Notes: generated by a model from the sequence alone, not told the origin. Counted from the first letter of the stretch, positions 51,339 through 60,749 are shown. The stretch is DNA of 64,000 nt from Franzmannia pantelleriensis (GCF_900102875.1 NZ_FNGH01000006.1:62001-126000), one strand, 5' to 3'. A program made the numbers and translations.

Positions 51339-51812
51339 ATGCTCGATGCGATACAGCAGTTCTTTCAGCGCACCCTGGCCGAACCCGAGGCCAGGGAAGA
51401 TCGTGGCCTGACGCTGGAGCTGGCGACGGCAGCACTACTCTGCGAGGTGATGCGCGCTGACTACGACACCAGTGACGCGGAGCTCGATACTCTGCGTCGC
51501 ATGCTGGTTGAGCGCTACCACCTCACAGATGTCGCCGTCGACGAGCTGATGACGCTTGCCCGGCGCGAGGTCGAGGAAGCCGTCGACCATTATCAGTTCG
51601 TCAGCCTGATCAAGGAGCACTATGGCTACCCGCAGCGCTGCGAGCTGGTGCAGCTGATGTGGCAGCTAGCCTGGGCCGATGGCAGCATCGACCCACTCGA
51701 GGAGCACCGAATCCGGCGTTTGGCGGATCTGCTCCACGTCGGGCACAGCGACTTCATACTCGCTAAGCTTGCGGTGCAGGACGCGCGAGGATCCGACGAG
51801 GAACCTGCATGA
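51339..51812 (+). CDS. TerB-family protein
   Basis: A 157-residue all-helical protein of the TerB/DjlA N-terminal family: AAALLCEVMRADYDTSDAEL with its acidic DxxxxxxE metal-like site (about 31-50), and the repeat MWQLAWADGSIDPLEEHRIRRLADLL (about 108-133). Such domains bind metal and are associated with tellurite resistance and stress, but most family members, like this one, occur without other ter genes. Its 3' end overlaps the ExoD-like gene (ATGA). Confidence 0.88.
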   Translation: MLDAIQQFFQRTLAEPEAREDRGLTLELATAALLCEVMRADYDTSDAELDTLRRMLVERYHLTDVAVDELMTLARREVEEAVDHYQFVSLIKEHYGYPQRCELVQLMWQLAWADGSIDPLEEHRIRRLADLLHVGHSDFILAKLAVQDARGSDEEPA

Positions 51813-52405
51813 GCGGGAGCGACTCGCCGCCGCAGACACTCGGCGAGATGCTCGAACGCCTTGAGCACATTGATAGGCCTGATGGGCGCGTCAGTCTCGA
51901 GGATGTCATGGAAACCCTGGGGCGGCGGGCCTTCGGTCCGCTGTTGTTGCTTGCCGGTATCGTCACCGTGGTGCCGGTGATCGGCGGCATTCCCGGCGTG
52001 CCCACCCTGATGGCTGGCCTGGTGCTGCTGGTCGCCGTGCAGCTGCTGCTGCAGCGGCGCGCTATTTGGCTGCCACGCTGGCTACTGACGCGCAGTGTGG
52101 CCCTCACGTCGCTGCACAAGGCGAGCCGCTGGTTGGCCCCGGTGGCAAGACCGCTCGACGCGCTGCTGCGGCGGCGCTGGCAGGCGTTGGTCGGCGATCA
52201 CGCCGTCACGGCCATGGCGATCTGCTGCATTGGGGTGGCGTTGATGATGCCGCCCATGGAGTTGGTGCCGTTCTCGGCTAACGGCGCCGGGCTTGCGCTG
52301 AGCGGTTTCGGCCTGGCACTGATGTCCGAAGATGGCGTGGCGGCGCTGTTCGCCTTTACGGTCAGCGTTGCTACGCTGGTCGCTATCGTTGCAGGGCTCG
52401 GCTGA
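51809..52405 (+). CDS. ExoD-family membrane protein
   Basis: A 198-residue integral membrane protein of the ExoD family. LGEMLERLEHIDRPDGRVSLEDVMETLGRRAFGPLLLLAGIVTVVPVIGGIPGVPTL is the family signature, with later helices around 140-195. ExoD was named for an exopolysaccharide defect in Rhizobium; later work ties the family to alkaline sensitivity. Its ATG overlaps TerB by 4 bases, and a LapA-domain gene follows after 40 bases. Confidence 0.9.
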   Translation: MSGSDSPPQTLGEMLERLEHIDRPDGRVSLEDVMETLGRRAFGPLLLLAGIVTVVPVIGGIPGVPTLMAGLVLLVAVQLLLQRRAIWLPRWLLTRSVALTSLHKASRWLAPVARPLDALLRRRWQALVGDHAVTAMAICCIGVALMMPPMELVPFSANGAGLALSGFGLALMSEDGVAALFAFTVSVATLVAIVAGLG

Positions 52406-52445
52406 GTCGAGCCCTGGCCTGGCCTCTCTCGAAAGGACGCTTGCC

Positions 52446-52664
52446 ATGGACAAGGTATACCTGATTCTCAAGATCCTGATCACGCTGATCATCGTGGTGC
52501 TGTTCGTGCAGAACATCCGCGTGGTCGAGGTCACGTTCCTGACCTGGAGTCTGTCGCTGCCGTTGGCGCTGTTGCTGGTGGTGATCTATGTGCTGGGCAT
52601 GGTCAGCGGCAAGAGCCTGATGGCATTGATCAGGCGCCTGCGCTCGCGGGAGCATCGGCGCTGA
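52446..52664 (+). CDS. LapA-domain small membrane protein
   Basis: A 72-residue protein with two hydrophobic helices (about 4-22 and 36-55) joined by QNIRVVEVTFLTWSLSLP and an Arg-rich tail; this is the DUF1049/LapA pattern. It is the second LapA-type protein in the window and has no LapB partner here. I use the ATG at 52446 with AAAGGA upstream; the longer frame overlaps the exoD gene and has no support. Confidence 0.82.
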   Translation: MDKVYLILKILITLIIVVLFVQNIRVVEVTFLTWSLSLPLALLLVVIYVLGMVSGKSLMALIRRLRSREHRR

Positions 52665-52672
52665 GCCGCTGG

Positions 52673-53587
52673 CTACTCCACGGTGGTGATCACCGCGTGG
52701 CGCGGGTCGACATGCCAGGCAACACCGACCCGGTCACTGTGCTCGAGTTCGGCGATGACCTGCCCGCCCAGCAGTAGAATGATGGCGCCGATTTCGAGGC
52801 TCAGCAGTACCACGATCAGGGTGGCAAGTGAGCCGTAGACCACGTTGACGAATGAAATCTGCGCGAAGTAGACCACCAGCAGCAGCCTGACCCCCTCCCA
52901 TAGCAGGGCGGCGACGAAGCCGCCGACCAGCGCCCGGCGCAGCGCAATACGCACCACTGGCAGTACCTTGTAGACGGCGCTGAACAGTGCGAATACGCCC
53001 ACGAAACTCAACAGGTTTAGCGCCGCCCAGGAGAGGCCCGCCAGCGGCAGTTCACGGCCGAGTATCGCCAGCCACAGATCGTTGATGGCGCTGGCCGTCG
53101 ATACCAGTAGTGTCAGGCCCAGTATGCCGCCGCCGAGCACTAGCATGAACGCATAGGGCAACAGTGCCGAGACCCAGGCGCTGCGGCGGCTGGGGTTGTC
53201 GGGCTGATGGAAGATGATCGCCATGGCGTCCTCGAGCATGCGAAAGGCGAACGAGCTGAACAGCAGCAGCACCAGCAGTCCAAGGGTGCCGATGGCATCA
53301 CGCGAGTCGATCAGCGCGCGCACTGCGTCGAGCAGGATATCGGCATGTGCCGGTGCCAGGTGTTGAGTCTGCACTGCCATCACCCCGAGCAATTGCTGCT
53401 CGTCGACGACGCTTGCCAGCAGCACCCCAAGCAGGGCCAGCAATGGCACCACCGACAGCATCACGTTATAGCCTACCCCGCCTGCCAGCAGGATGCCGCG
53501 GTTGCGCATGAAGGCCGTCACCACCCGCCAGGCGAAGTGGGCCAGGCGAGGCAGCAGCGTGGCGTAGCGGTGGCGCCTGAGTTGCAT
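52673..53587 (-). CDS. YihY/BrkB-family membrane protein
   Basis: A 304-residue protein with six helices. The opening AFMRNRGILLAGGVGYNVMLSVVPLLALL, the EDAMAIIFHQPDNPSRRSAWVS segment and LLWEGVRLLLVVYFAQISFVNVVYGSLATLIVVLLSLE are typical of the YihY/BrkB family, sometimes mis-labelled ribonuclease BN. The function is not established. It is convergent with the LapA-domain gene and divergent from the sensor-kinase operon. Confidence 0.92.
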   Translation of the reverse strand: MQLRRHRYATLLPRLAHFAWRVVTAFMRNRGILLAGGVGYNVMLSVVPLLALLGVLLASVVDEQQLLGVMAVQTQHLAPAHADILLDAVRALIDSRDAIGTLGLLVLLLFSSFAFRMLEDAMAIIFHQPDNPSRRSAWVSALLPYAFMLVLGGGILGLTLLVSTASAINDLWLAILGRELPLAGLSWAALNLLSFVGVFALFSAVYKVLPVVRIALRRALVGGFVAALLWEGVRLLLVVYFAQISFVNVVYGSLATLIVVLLSLEIGAIILLLGGQVIAELEHSDRVGVAWHVDPRHAVITTVE

Positions 53588-53715
53588 CCATGTCTCCTGA
53601 TGAATATAGCGGCTATGCTATCCGTAGCCTCGCGGTTGTCGTAACCTGCGTTCCAGCCTGAGACTCAGGGTACGCTTCGCCGCACTGGCCATCCATTCTG
53701 CAGGGAGCTCGACGA

Positions 53716-55779
53716 TTGCACGACGCAGGACACATCCCCGGTACCTGGCGCCACACCCTTGCCTTTATTCTCACTTTCACGCTCCTGCTCGGCCTCGGCT
53801 GGCAGGGCATGCGCGTCCAGCAGGCGCTGCTGGATGCCAATGCCGAGGTCAATCACAGCCTCGAATTGATCACCGTCATTCAGGATCTGCAGCTGACCCT
53901 GCAGGATGTCGAAACCGGCGAACGCGGCTATGTTATCACCGGCCAGGCGGCCTACCTTCAGCCTTATCATCAGGCCCTTGAGCGGGTCTCCGCCGAGCGC
54001 GAATCGCTCCAGCAGCTTCTGGAGCAGCGCAGCGTCGTCGATCAGGCGGCGCTTGCCGAGCTGGATGCCCTGATCGCGCGTCGCCTCGAGATCAGCGAAG
54101 CCAACATTGCCGTGCGTGACAGCGACGGCATGGAAGCCGCCGCACTGAGGCTGCTGGCGGCCGGTGGGCGCCAGACCATGGATCGCCTGCGTGGCAGCCT
54201 CGAACAGCTGGAAGATGATGAACGTCGTCGCCTGGGCGCGGATACGCAGCGTGCCGCCGATCAAGCCGAGCGGGCCCGCTGGCTAGGCCTGGGCGGCGCT
54301 TTGTTGGCCGGCGGGCTGCTGTTGGCGGCGTTTCTATCGGTCAATCGTAACCTGCGCTTGCGGCGTCGGCTGGCGCTCGAGGCGCTGCACCGTGAGGCGC
54401 GCATGGAGGCGCTGCTCGAAGCGGTGCCCGATGAGCTCTACCGCATCGTGCCGGGGCAGGGGGTGAGCCGTCTGCTGCATAGCCAGCAACCTCCATCACC
54501 CGTCGACGCAGCCTTTGCCGAGGAGCTGGCAGGGCGCCTGGGCGACGAGCAAGATCTGCAACACAGCTTCATGTGGCACGCCGACAGCGGTGATGAGTTT
54601 GAAGTGCGCATGCTGCCGACCCGCGATGGCGAGTACCTGGCGGTGTGTCGCGATGTCACCGACCGGCTGCGCAGCCGTCGGCGGCTGCGTGACCAGCAGA
54701 CCTTTCTGCGTAGTATCGTCGATGCCGATGAAAACCTGATTTTCGCTCGTGACGTCAGCGGCCGTTTCCGCATGTGTAACCAGGCCTTCGCGGCTTTCCT
54801 GGGCGTCACTCCCAATGAATTGGAGGGGCGCAGCGCCGCCGAGTTGCACCACGGACAGCGCCTGCTGCCCATGATGGCCGGTGACAGCGAGCTGCTGGCA
54901 GGCAAGCCCGAGCAGCGCGCCATGGCGCTCGAGGTGCAGGACGCCGATGGACGGACCCGCTGGCTGCAGCTGCTAAAGCGTCCGCTGACGCTGTCCGACG
55001 GCAGCCGCTACTTGCTGGCCGTGGCGGTGGATATTACCGAACGGCGCGCCATGGAGCGCATGAAGGCCGAGTTCATCGCTACGGTCAGTCACGAACTGCG
55101 CACGCCCTTGACCGCTATCCGTGGCGCCGTGAGCATGCTCAATAGCGGGATGGCGGGTAGGCTGCCCGAGGATGCCGCACCGCTGTTGGAGATCGCCGAC
55201 CATAACAGCGAGCGGCTGGTGCACCTGATCAACGACATCCTGGATATCGAGAAGCTGGAGTCCGGCCGCCTGTCGTTTCAGTGGGAAACGCTGCCGTTGG
55301 CGACACTGGTCGAGGCGGCACTACGCGACAATACGCCGGTGGCCACGAGTTTCGAGATCACCCTAGTGGCCGAGGGGCAGCCGGTCGAGGGGCTGGTAGA
55401 GGTCGATCGCCACCGTTTCGCCCAGGTCATGGCCAACCTGATCTCCAACGCCTGCAAGCACTCGCCGTCGGGTGAGCGGGTTATCGTCACTCAGGCCGCC
55501 GATGGGGCAGAGTGGCTCGAGGTGGCGGTGACCGATCATGGTGCCGGCATCCCCTTGGCATTTCAGCCGCGGGTCTTCGAGCGCTTTGCCCAGGCCGATG
55601 CTTCCGACCGGCGGCGCACCGGCGGTACCGGGCTGGGCCTGGCCATCACCCGCGCGCTGGTCGAGGAGATGGGCGGCGAGATCGATTTCACCTCGACGCC
55701 GGGTGAGGGCACGTGTTTTCGGATACGGCTGCCGCGTCGAGATTTATCGTCAGTCACTCAAGGTAAGGGGACCCTATGA
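53716..55779 (+). CDS. CHASE3-PAS sensor histidine kinase
   Basis: A 687-residue membrane kinase with a first helix at about 13-30 and a periplasmic CHASE3 domain (LELITVIQDLQLTLQDVETGERGYVITGQAAYLQPYHQAL, about 48-87). A second helix at about 193-212 leads to PAS regions around 230-320 and 330-445. The HisKA box FIATVSHELRTPLTAIRG has its phospho-His at 459, followed by N box ANLISNACKHS, DHGAGI and GGTGLGLAITRALVEEMGG. The TTG start follows AGGGAG by 8 bases. It overlaps the receiver gene by ATGA and opens a five-gene operon. Confidence 0.9.
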   Translation: MHDAGHIPGTWRHTLAFILTFTLLLGLGWQGMRVQQALLDANAEVNHSLELITVIQDLQLTLQDVETGERGYVITGQAAYLQPYHQALERVSAERESLQQLLEQRSVVDQAALAELDALIARRLEISEANIAVRDSDGMEAAALRLLAAGGRQTMDRLRGSLEQLEDDERRRLGADTQRAADQAERARWLGLGGALLAGGLLLAAFLSVNRNLRLRRRLALEALHREARMEALLEAVPDELYRIVPGQGVSRLLHSQQPPSPVDAAFAEELAGRLGDEQDLQHSFMWHADSGDEFEVRMLPTRDGEYLAVCRDVTDRLRSRRRLRDQQTFLRSIVDADENLIFARDVSGRFRMCNQAFAAFLGVTPNELEGRSAAELHHGQRLLPMMAGDSELLAGKPEQRAMALEVQDADGRTRWLQLLKRPLTLSDGSRYLLAVAVDITERRAMERMKAEFIATVSHELRTPLTAIRGAVSMLNSGMAGRLPEDAAPLLEIADHNSERLVHLINDILDIEKLESGRLSFQWETLPLATLVEAALRDNTPVATSFEITLVAEGQPVEGLVEVDRHRFAQVMANLISNACKHSPSGERVIVTQAADGAEWLEVAVTDHGAGIPLAFQPRVFERFAQADASDRRRTGGTGLGLAITRALVEEMGGEIDFTSTPGEGTCFRIRLPRRDLSSVTQGKGTL

Positions 55780-56186
55780 GCGAAGCCGCCGCTGGCGCCA
55801 AGGCGCCGCGAATCCTGATGGTCGAAGATGAGGAGGACATTGCCTTCCTGATCCGCTTTCTGCTCGAGCGCAATGGCTATGCGGTGGAGCATGCCGCGGA
55901 CGGGCGCCAAGCGCTGGAGCGCCTTGGCCTGTCCGCCGCCGGTAGTGATATTCCTGATCTGGTACTGCTGGACATCATGCTGCCCTATCACGACGGCCTT
56001 GAAATCCTCGAGCGGCTGCGTGACCAGCCGGCCTGGCAGGCGGTGCCGGTGCTGATGTTGACCGCCAAAGCACGCGAAGCCGATATCGTGCGGGCGCTGG
56101 AGCTTGGCGCCGACGACTACGTGACCAAACCCTTTCAACCCGACGAACTGCTGGCGCGGTTGCGTCGCTTCATGAGGAGACGTTGA
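55776..56186 (+). CDS. Single-domain response regulator
   Basis: A 136-residue receiver without output domain. The acidic pocket is VEDEED (16-21), the phosphoacceptor is Asp66 in LVLLDIMLPYHDG, and the switch residues are MLTAKAR and DDYVTKPFQPDEL. It overlaps the kinase upstream and the barrel gene downstream, so it is the likely partner of the CHASE3 kinase. With no DNA-binding domain, it may act directly on the synthase or HEAT protein; that is inference. Confidence 0.92.
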   Translation: MSEAAAGAKAPRILMVEDEEDIAFLIRFLLERNGYAVEHAADGRQALERLGLSAAGSDIPDLVLLDIMLPYHDGLEILERLRDQPAWQAVPVLMLTAKAREADIVRALELGADDYVTKPFQPDELLARLRRFMRRR

Positions 56187-56950
56187 TGCGTGGGGCAAGA
56201 CTGGGCCGTCCGCTGGCGCTGGCGTTGTTGCTGATCGGTGCCGAGGCCGTGGCCGAGGAGCGGCGCCTGGAAGGGGAGATCTCCTACCGCTATGACAGCC
56301 TCGACAGCGGCTTCGATGATTGGCAGACCCAGCGACTCGATCTGCAGTCGACCCGCCCTGGCGACACGACCTGGTACGGCGCGGCGCTGCGCGAGCGGCG
56401 CTTCGGCACCTGGGACGAAGGCCTTGAGCTGGGGGCGGCCGTGCCGCTGGATGACAACTGGGTACTGCAGCCCGAAGTAGGCCGCACCTTCGGGGCCGAC
56501 TTCTTGCCCGAGTGGTATGCCGATCTGCGCCTGCAGCGACGCCTGCCACAGGGATTCGTCGGCAGCGCGAGCCTGCGCCGCACTCGGTACGATGCCTCGC
56601 GGGTGGATCGCCTGGCGCTCGGCGCCGAGCGCTACTGGGGTAACTGGCGCGCGGCTTACACGCTCAATGTCAGTGATGTACAGGGGGCCGGCAACCCGGT
56701 GGGGCATGCCGTGGCGCTGGATCGCTACTACCAAGAGCGCAGCGTGATCGGCGTGCGTGCCAGTGTAGGGCGCGAGGAGGAGGGCTTGCCCGGTGGTCGG
56801 GTGGTCACCAGTGACGTCACCGCGTTGGCGGTGCGCGGGCGTCACTGGCTGGATGACGACTGGGCAGTGTCATGGGAGCTGGGCAGCCTCAGCCAGGGCG
56901 ATCTCTATGATCGACACGGCATTCAACTGGGCGTGCGACATGCCTTCTGA
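56186..56950 (+). CDS. YaiO-like outer-membrane beta-barrel protein
   Basis: A 254-residue exported protein with a signal peptide ending near AEAVA (about 23). The rest is an amphipathic beta-strand pattern: EISYRYDSLDSGFDDWQTQRLDL, LELGAAVPLDDNWVLQPEVGRTFGADFLPEWYADLRLQRRLPQGFVGSASLRRTRYD, and a C-terminal Phe (VRHAF) as required for barrel insertion. This is the YaiO family of outer-membrane proteins, often beside polysaccharide genes. AGGAGA is six bases before the ATG. The next gene starts within its 3' end. Confidence 0.82.
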   Translation: MRGARLGRPLALALLLIGAEAVAEERRLEGEISYRYDSLDSGFDDWQTQRLDLQSTRPGDTTWYGAALRERRFGTWDEGLELGAAVPLDDNWVLQPEVGRTFGADFLPEWYADLRLQRRLPQGFVGSASLRRTRYDASRVDRLALGAERYWGNWRAAYTLNVSDVQGAGNPVGHAVALDRYYQERSVIGVRASVGREEEGLPGGRVVTSDVTALAVRGRHWLDDDWAVSWELGSLSQGDLYDRHGIQLGVRHAF

Positions 56951-58082
56951 GGTGGCAAGCCTGGTGGCACTGCTCATGTCGGGATTGGCGCAGCTGACGA
57001 TCCTGCCGGACGATCGGGTGCTGCGCCTGGCGGTGTATAGCGCCTTGGCCCTGGCGCTGTTGACCCTGGTGGTGATGTCGCAGGTGGTAGTGCTCTCCGA
57101 GCTGGCGTCGCGCCGGGAAGCCCGACGCCGGGGGTTTATCGCCGCCTGGCGACCACACCTGGCAGCCTGGAGCCTGGAGGCCGAGGACAAGGCGTTGCCC
57201 GCCCCGCCACGAAGCCGTCAAGAGCGGATATGGTTCCTGCTGCTGTGGAGCCGCGTGCAGCGCCAGCTGCGCGGCACCGCCCAACAGCGGCTCAACGTCT
57301 TGCTCGAGCGGCTCGGCATGATCGCCCCGGTGCTCGGCCTGCTCGAGAGTCGCGCCGTGCATCGCCGCTTGGTGGCCTTGGCCTGTCTTCGCCACCTGGC
57401 GGATGTCGCCCACTGGTCGGCGGTATCGCCACTGCTCGACTCACGCAACGTTACGATCTCCCTGGCCGCCGCCCAGACCCTGGTGGCAATGGACCCGGAG
57501 CGCGCTATGCAGCGCATCATGTCGAAGCTGGAGGAGCGCCGCGACTGGGCGATGCCACGCCTCGAGGCGCTGTGTCAGCAGGCCGGACGCCAGGCGGTGA
57601 CAGCGCCACTACTGGACCGGTTGAGCGCACCGAGGGGCGGCACAACAAGAGCAGTGGCGCTGCTGTGGTGGGCCGAGCCCGGCCAGGCGGCGCCCTGGGC
57701 TCGCCGCTTGCTGGCCGATCAGTCGGCGAGCCATGAGGTGCAGGAGCTGCACGACGAGTCTCGCTGCGCGGCACTGCGCAGCCTCGGTGAGCTGCGTGAT
57801 CCGCGCGACCGCGACCTGCTGGTCGCCCACCTTGATGATGAGGCACCGGCGGTGAGGCTGGCGGCACTGGCGGCGCTGCGTCGTCAGGCCAGTGTTGCCG
57901 ACCAGGCGCTGATTGCCTCGCTGCTCGCCGACCCCAACTGGTGGGTGCGTCAGGCTGCAGCGGATGCGTTGGTGGCGCTGCCGGACATGGATGATGCCGC
58001 CTTGACGACGCTGCTTGCGTCGTTGACCGATCGATATGGCCAGGATGCCCTGCGCCGAGCCATGGCCGAGGGGAGGCGCTGA
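56940..58082 (+). CDS. Membrane-anchored HEAT-repeat protein
   Basis: A 380-residue protein with one or two N-terminal helices (about 3-45, LTILPDDRVLRLAVYSALALALLTLVVMSQVVVL) and then an all-alpha solenoid. HEAT-like repeats are visible as [65 protein letters not shown] and LADPNWWVRQAAADALVAL. Such solenoids are protein-binding scaffolds. The start overlaps the barrel gene; an ATG at 56907 (AGGG upstream) is an alternative. It ends TGATG into the glycosyltransferase gene. It could bridge the receiver, the synthase and the barrel. Confidence 0.78.
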   Translation: MPSEVASLVALLMSGLAQLTILPDDRVLRLAVYSALALALLTLVVMSQVVVLSELASRREARRRGFIAAWRPHLAAWSLEAEDKALPAPPRSRQERIWFLLLWSRVQRQLRGTAQQRLNVLLERLGMIAPVLGLLESRAVHRRLVALACLRHLADVAHWSAVSPLLDSRNVTISLAAAQTLVAMDPERAMQRIMSKLEERRDWAMPRLEALCQQAGRQAVTAPLLDRLSAPRGGTTRAVALLWWAEPGQAAPWARRLLADQSASHEVQELHDESRCAALRSLGELRDPRDRDLLVAHLDDEAPAVRLAALAALRRQASVADQALIASLLADPNWWVRQAAADALVALPDMDDAALTTLLASLTDRYGQDALRRAMAEGRR

Positions 58083-59506
58083 TGGATATCCTGGCTGCGA
58101 CTGCGGCGATCGACTGGGTGTGGTGGGGGCAGGTCGGCTTCATCGGTTACTTTGTGCTGCTCAACGGCGGTTATCTGGCGCTCAATCTGCTGTCGATGAT
58201 CAGCCTGCGGCGCTATATGCGCCAGCGTGCCGAGCTCGGCGAAGATGCCCCTTATCTCGGCGTCGAGCCAGCCGTTTCGGTGCTGGTGCCGGCGTACAAC
58301 GAGGCGGCGACCATTCGCACCTCGGTGCTGTCGCTGCTCCAGCTGCAGTATCCGGAGTTCGAGGTGGTGGTGGTCAACGATGGCTCCAGGGACGAGACCC
58401 TGGCGGTGCTGATCGAGGCCTTCGAGCTCGTACCCTATCCCGAGCCGCTGCGACGCACGGTGCCGCATCAGGAGGTACGGGGGGGCTACCGCTCGCGTCG
58501 CTATGCCAATCTCAAGGTGCTCGACAAGGCTAACGGTGGCAAGGCCGATGCCCTCAATGCAGGGATCAATGCGGCGCGGCACGGCCTGTTCTGCGCGGTA
58601 GATGCCGACTCCATCCTGCAGCGCGACAGCCTGCTGCGTGTGGTGCAGCCGTTTCTCGAGGACGAGCGTACCGTGGCGGCCGGTGGCACCGTGCGCATCG
58701 CCAATGGTTCCAAGGTGCGCGGTGGCTTCCTGCTCGAGGCGGGGCTGCCTACCAGCCTGCTGGCACGCTTCCAGATCGTCGAGTACCTGCGGGCTTTTCT
58801 GTTCGGACGGCTCGGCTGGTCACCGATGAACGCGGTGCTGATCATCTCCGGTGCCTTCGGGCTGTTCGACCGCGAACGCGTCATGGCCGTGGGCGGCTAC
58901 AGCACCTCGACGGTCGGCGAGGACATGGAGCTGGTGGTGCGGCTGCACCGCTATCATCGCGAACGACGCTTACCCTATCGCATCCGCTATCTGCCCGATC
59001 CGATCTGCTGGACCGAAGCCCCTGAGGACCTTGGCACCCTGGGGCGTCAGCGCAGTCGCTGGCAGCGTGGGCTGGCCGAGAGCCTGAGTCGCCATGCCAG
59101 GCTTGCCACCGGCCCACGCGGTGGCGCGCCGGGGCACCTGGCCTGGCCGTTCATGACGCTGTTCGAGTGGTTGGGGCCGCTGGTCGAGGTGAGCGGCTAC
59201 CTGTTCATGATTGTCGGATTCAGCCTGGGCATCATCTCGCCGCTGGCACTGACGGTGTTCCTGCTGGTGGCCATCGGCATGGGCATCCTGTTGTCGGTCA
59301 ACGGCCTGCTGCTGGAGACGCTATCGTTTCGTGTCTATCAGCGCCGACGCGACATGCTGCGGCTGTTTCTGGTCGCGATCCTCGAGAACGTTGGCTACCG
59401 CCAGCTCAATACCCTATGGCGCTGCCGCGGACTGTGGCAGTGGTTTGCCCGCCGCAAGCACCAGTGGGGCGCGATGAAGCGCAGCGGACAGTGGGGCAAT
59501 GAGTGA
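58082..59506 (+). CDS. Family 2 glycosyltransferase, processive polysaccharide synthase-like
   Basis: A 474-residue membrane glycosyltransferase. It has one N-terminal helix (about 14-36), then the GT-A catalytic core (SVLVPAYNEAATIRTSVLSLLQLQYPEFEVVVVNDGSRDET), the Asp motif CAVDADS and acceptor-side GEDMELVVRLH. QRSRWQRG is the QxxRW motif of processive synthases such as cellulose synthase and PgaC. A cluster of C-terminal helices follows (about 350-430). The polymer is unknown. It starts with TGATG coupling to the HEAT gene and closes the five-gene operon. Confidence 0.9.
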   Translation: MDILAATAAIDWVWWGQVGFIGYFVLLNGGYLALNLLSMISLRRYMRQRAELGEDAPYLGVEPAVSVLVPAYNEAATIRTSVLSLLQLQYPEFEVVVVNDGSRDETLAVLIEAFELVPYPEPLRRTVPHQEVRGGYRSRRYANLKVLDKANGGKADALNAGINAARHGLFCAVDADSILQRDSLLRVVQPFLEDERTVAAGGTVRIANGSKVRGGFLLEAGLPTSLLARFQIVEYLRAFLFGRLGWSPMNAVLIISGAFGLFDRERVMAVGGYSTSTVGEDMELVVRLHRYHRERRLPYRIRYLPDPICWTEAPEDLGTLGRQRSRWQRGLAESLSRHARLATGPRGGAPGHLAWPFMTLFEWLGPLVEVSGYLFMIVGFSLGIISPLALTVFLLVAIGMGILLSVNGLLLETLSFRVYQRRRDMLRLFLVAILENVGYRQLNTLWRCRGLWQWFARRKHQWGAMKRSGQWGNE

Positions 59507-59509
59507 GCG

Positions 59510-60535
59510 TTACTCGGCGGCGAGGAGAGTCTCCACCAGCGCATTGAGGCGCTGCTGGAACTGACCGCCGGGGGAGGGCGGATTGGGGTTCGAGGTGATC
59601 GCAATCGTCAGTTCGCGCTCAGGAATCACGTACAGCGCCTGACCGCCAAAGCCGCGCCCATAGTAGGCCGCCTCGCCCGCCAGGGTGGTGACGAACCAAC
59701 CGTAGCCATAGCCGTCGTTGGTCCAGGGTGAGCTGCCGCGGGCACGCCAAGAGCGCTCCACCCAGTCGGCCGGCAGGATGCGCTGGCCGTTGAGCTGACC
59801 GTCGTGACGATACAGCTCGCCAATCTGTATCAGCGCCAGCGGTGACAGCAGCATGTCGTTACCACCGAAGTAGATGCCCTGGGGGTCGCGAGCCCAGGCC
59901 GGAATGCTGATCGACAGCGGTTCGCCGAGCAGCCGCCGGGCGAGTGCCAGGGTCGACTCACCGCTGGCCCGAGTCAGCGCCGCCGACAGCAGGTGGCTGG
60001 AGCCAGTTGAGTAGAGCATGCGTCCGCCCGGCTCGTCGACGAACGGCCGGCGCAGGGCGTCGGCGACCCAGTCGGCGCTGGCGACCCAAGCGCCGTAGTT
60101 ACCGCCGGAGGTGCGCTCGAGTCCGGCCTGAAGTGCCAGCAGGTGGCCGACGGTGATGTCATCGACGCGCGGGTCGGCATCGGCCGGCACGCGGTCACCG
60201 AGCAGCTCGGCCAGCGTCTGATCGTCGCTTTCGATCACGCCAGCATGAATCGCGGCCCCGGTGAGGGCGGCCAGCACCGTTTTCGATAGTGACTTGACGT
60301 TGGTCGGCTCGGCGGTACCCGGGCCGCCCTGATGGTGATCGAGCACGATCTCGCCGTCGTGGGCGACCACTACCGCATGCACTCTGTCGAGCCGCTCGGC
60401 GGCTTCCTGCATGGCGGCGAGCGCCTGTGCGGAAGGCGTGTCGGCGGCCGCGCTGGCAGCCACCAGCCCACTCAGTGCCAGGCTTGCCAGCGCGATGACC
60501 AGCGTTCGCGTCCATCCCTGAGCCGAGACGGGCAT
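59510..60535 (-). CDS. Exported serine hydrolase (beta-lactamase class C/CubicO-like)
   Basis: A 341-residue protein with a signal peptide (about 10-31, ending AAADT). The catalytic Ser82-x-x-Lys85 lies in NVKSLSKTVLAAL, and LYSTGSSHLLSAALTRASGE supplies the second (Tyr-x-Ser/Asn-like) motif. The fold resembles class C beta-lactamases and D,D-peptidases; most such singletons are esterases or peptidases, not lactamases. It is convergent with the glycosyltransferase, with 3 bases between the stops. Confidence 0.85.
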   Translation of the reverse strand: MPVSAQGWTRTLVIALASLALSGLVAASAAADTPSAQALAAMQEAAERLDRVHAVVVAHDGEIVLDHHQGGPGTAEPTNVKSLSKTVLAALTGAAIHAGVIESDDQTLAELLGDRVPADADPRVDDITVGHLLALQAGLERTSGGNYGAWVASADWVADALRRPFVDEPGGRMLYSTGSSHLLSAALTRASGESTLALARRLLGEPLSISIPAWARDPQGIYFGGNDMLLSPLALIQIGELYRHDGQLNGQRILPADWVERSWRARGSSPWTNDGYGYGWFVTTLAGEAAYYGRGFGGQALYVIPERELTIAITSNPNPPSPGGQFQQRLNALVETLLAAE

Positions 60536-60749
60536 AGGCGGATCTCCTTGTGGGGTTGGCCAGGCTTCGAGCCCTGCCGGTCGCGGTTGGTTCCCATGGT
60601 TAGGGCGTGATGCGCCAGGTGGGCAAGGTCACGGCAGACTGCTAGGCTGGAAGCGTCAGCGTGGCAAACGCTGATCGATCAGGGCAATGGCGTGCCGTCA
60701 GGAAGACGCCGCATTGTCCTTTACCTACCCAGCTGCAAGGAGTGCTGCA

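Noticed and set aside
51339-51812. Tellurite resistance operon
   Set aside because: A lone TerB-family gene without terA, terC, terD or terE is not evidence for tellurite resistance.
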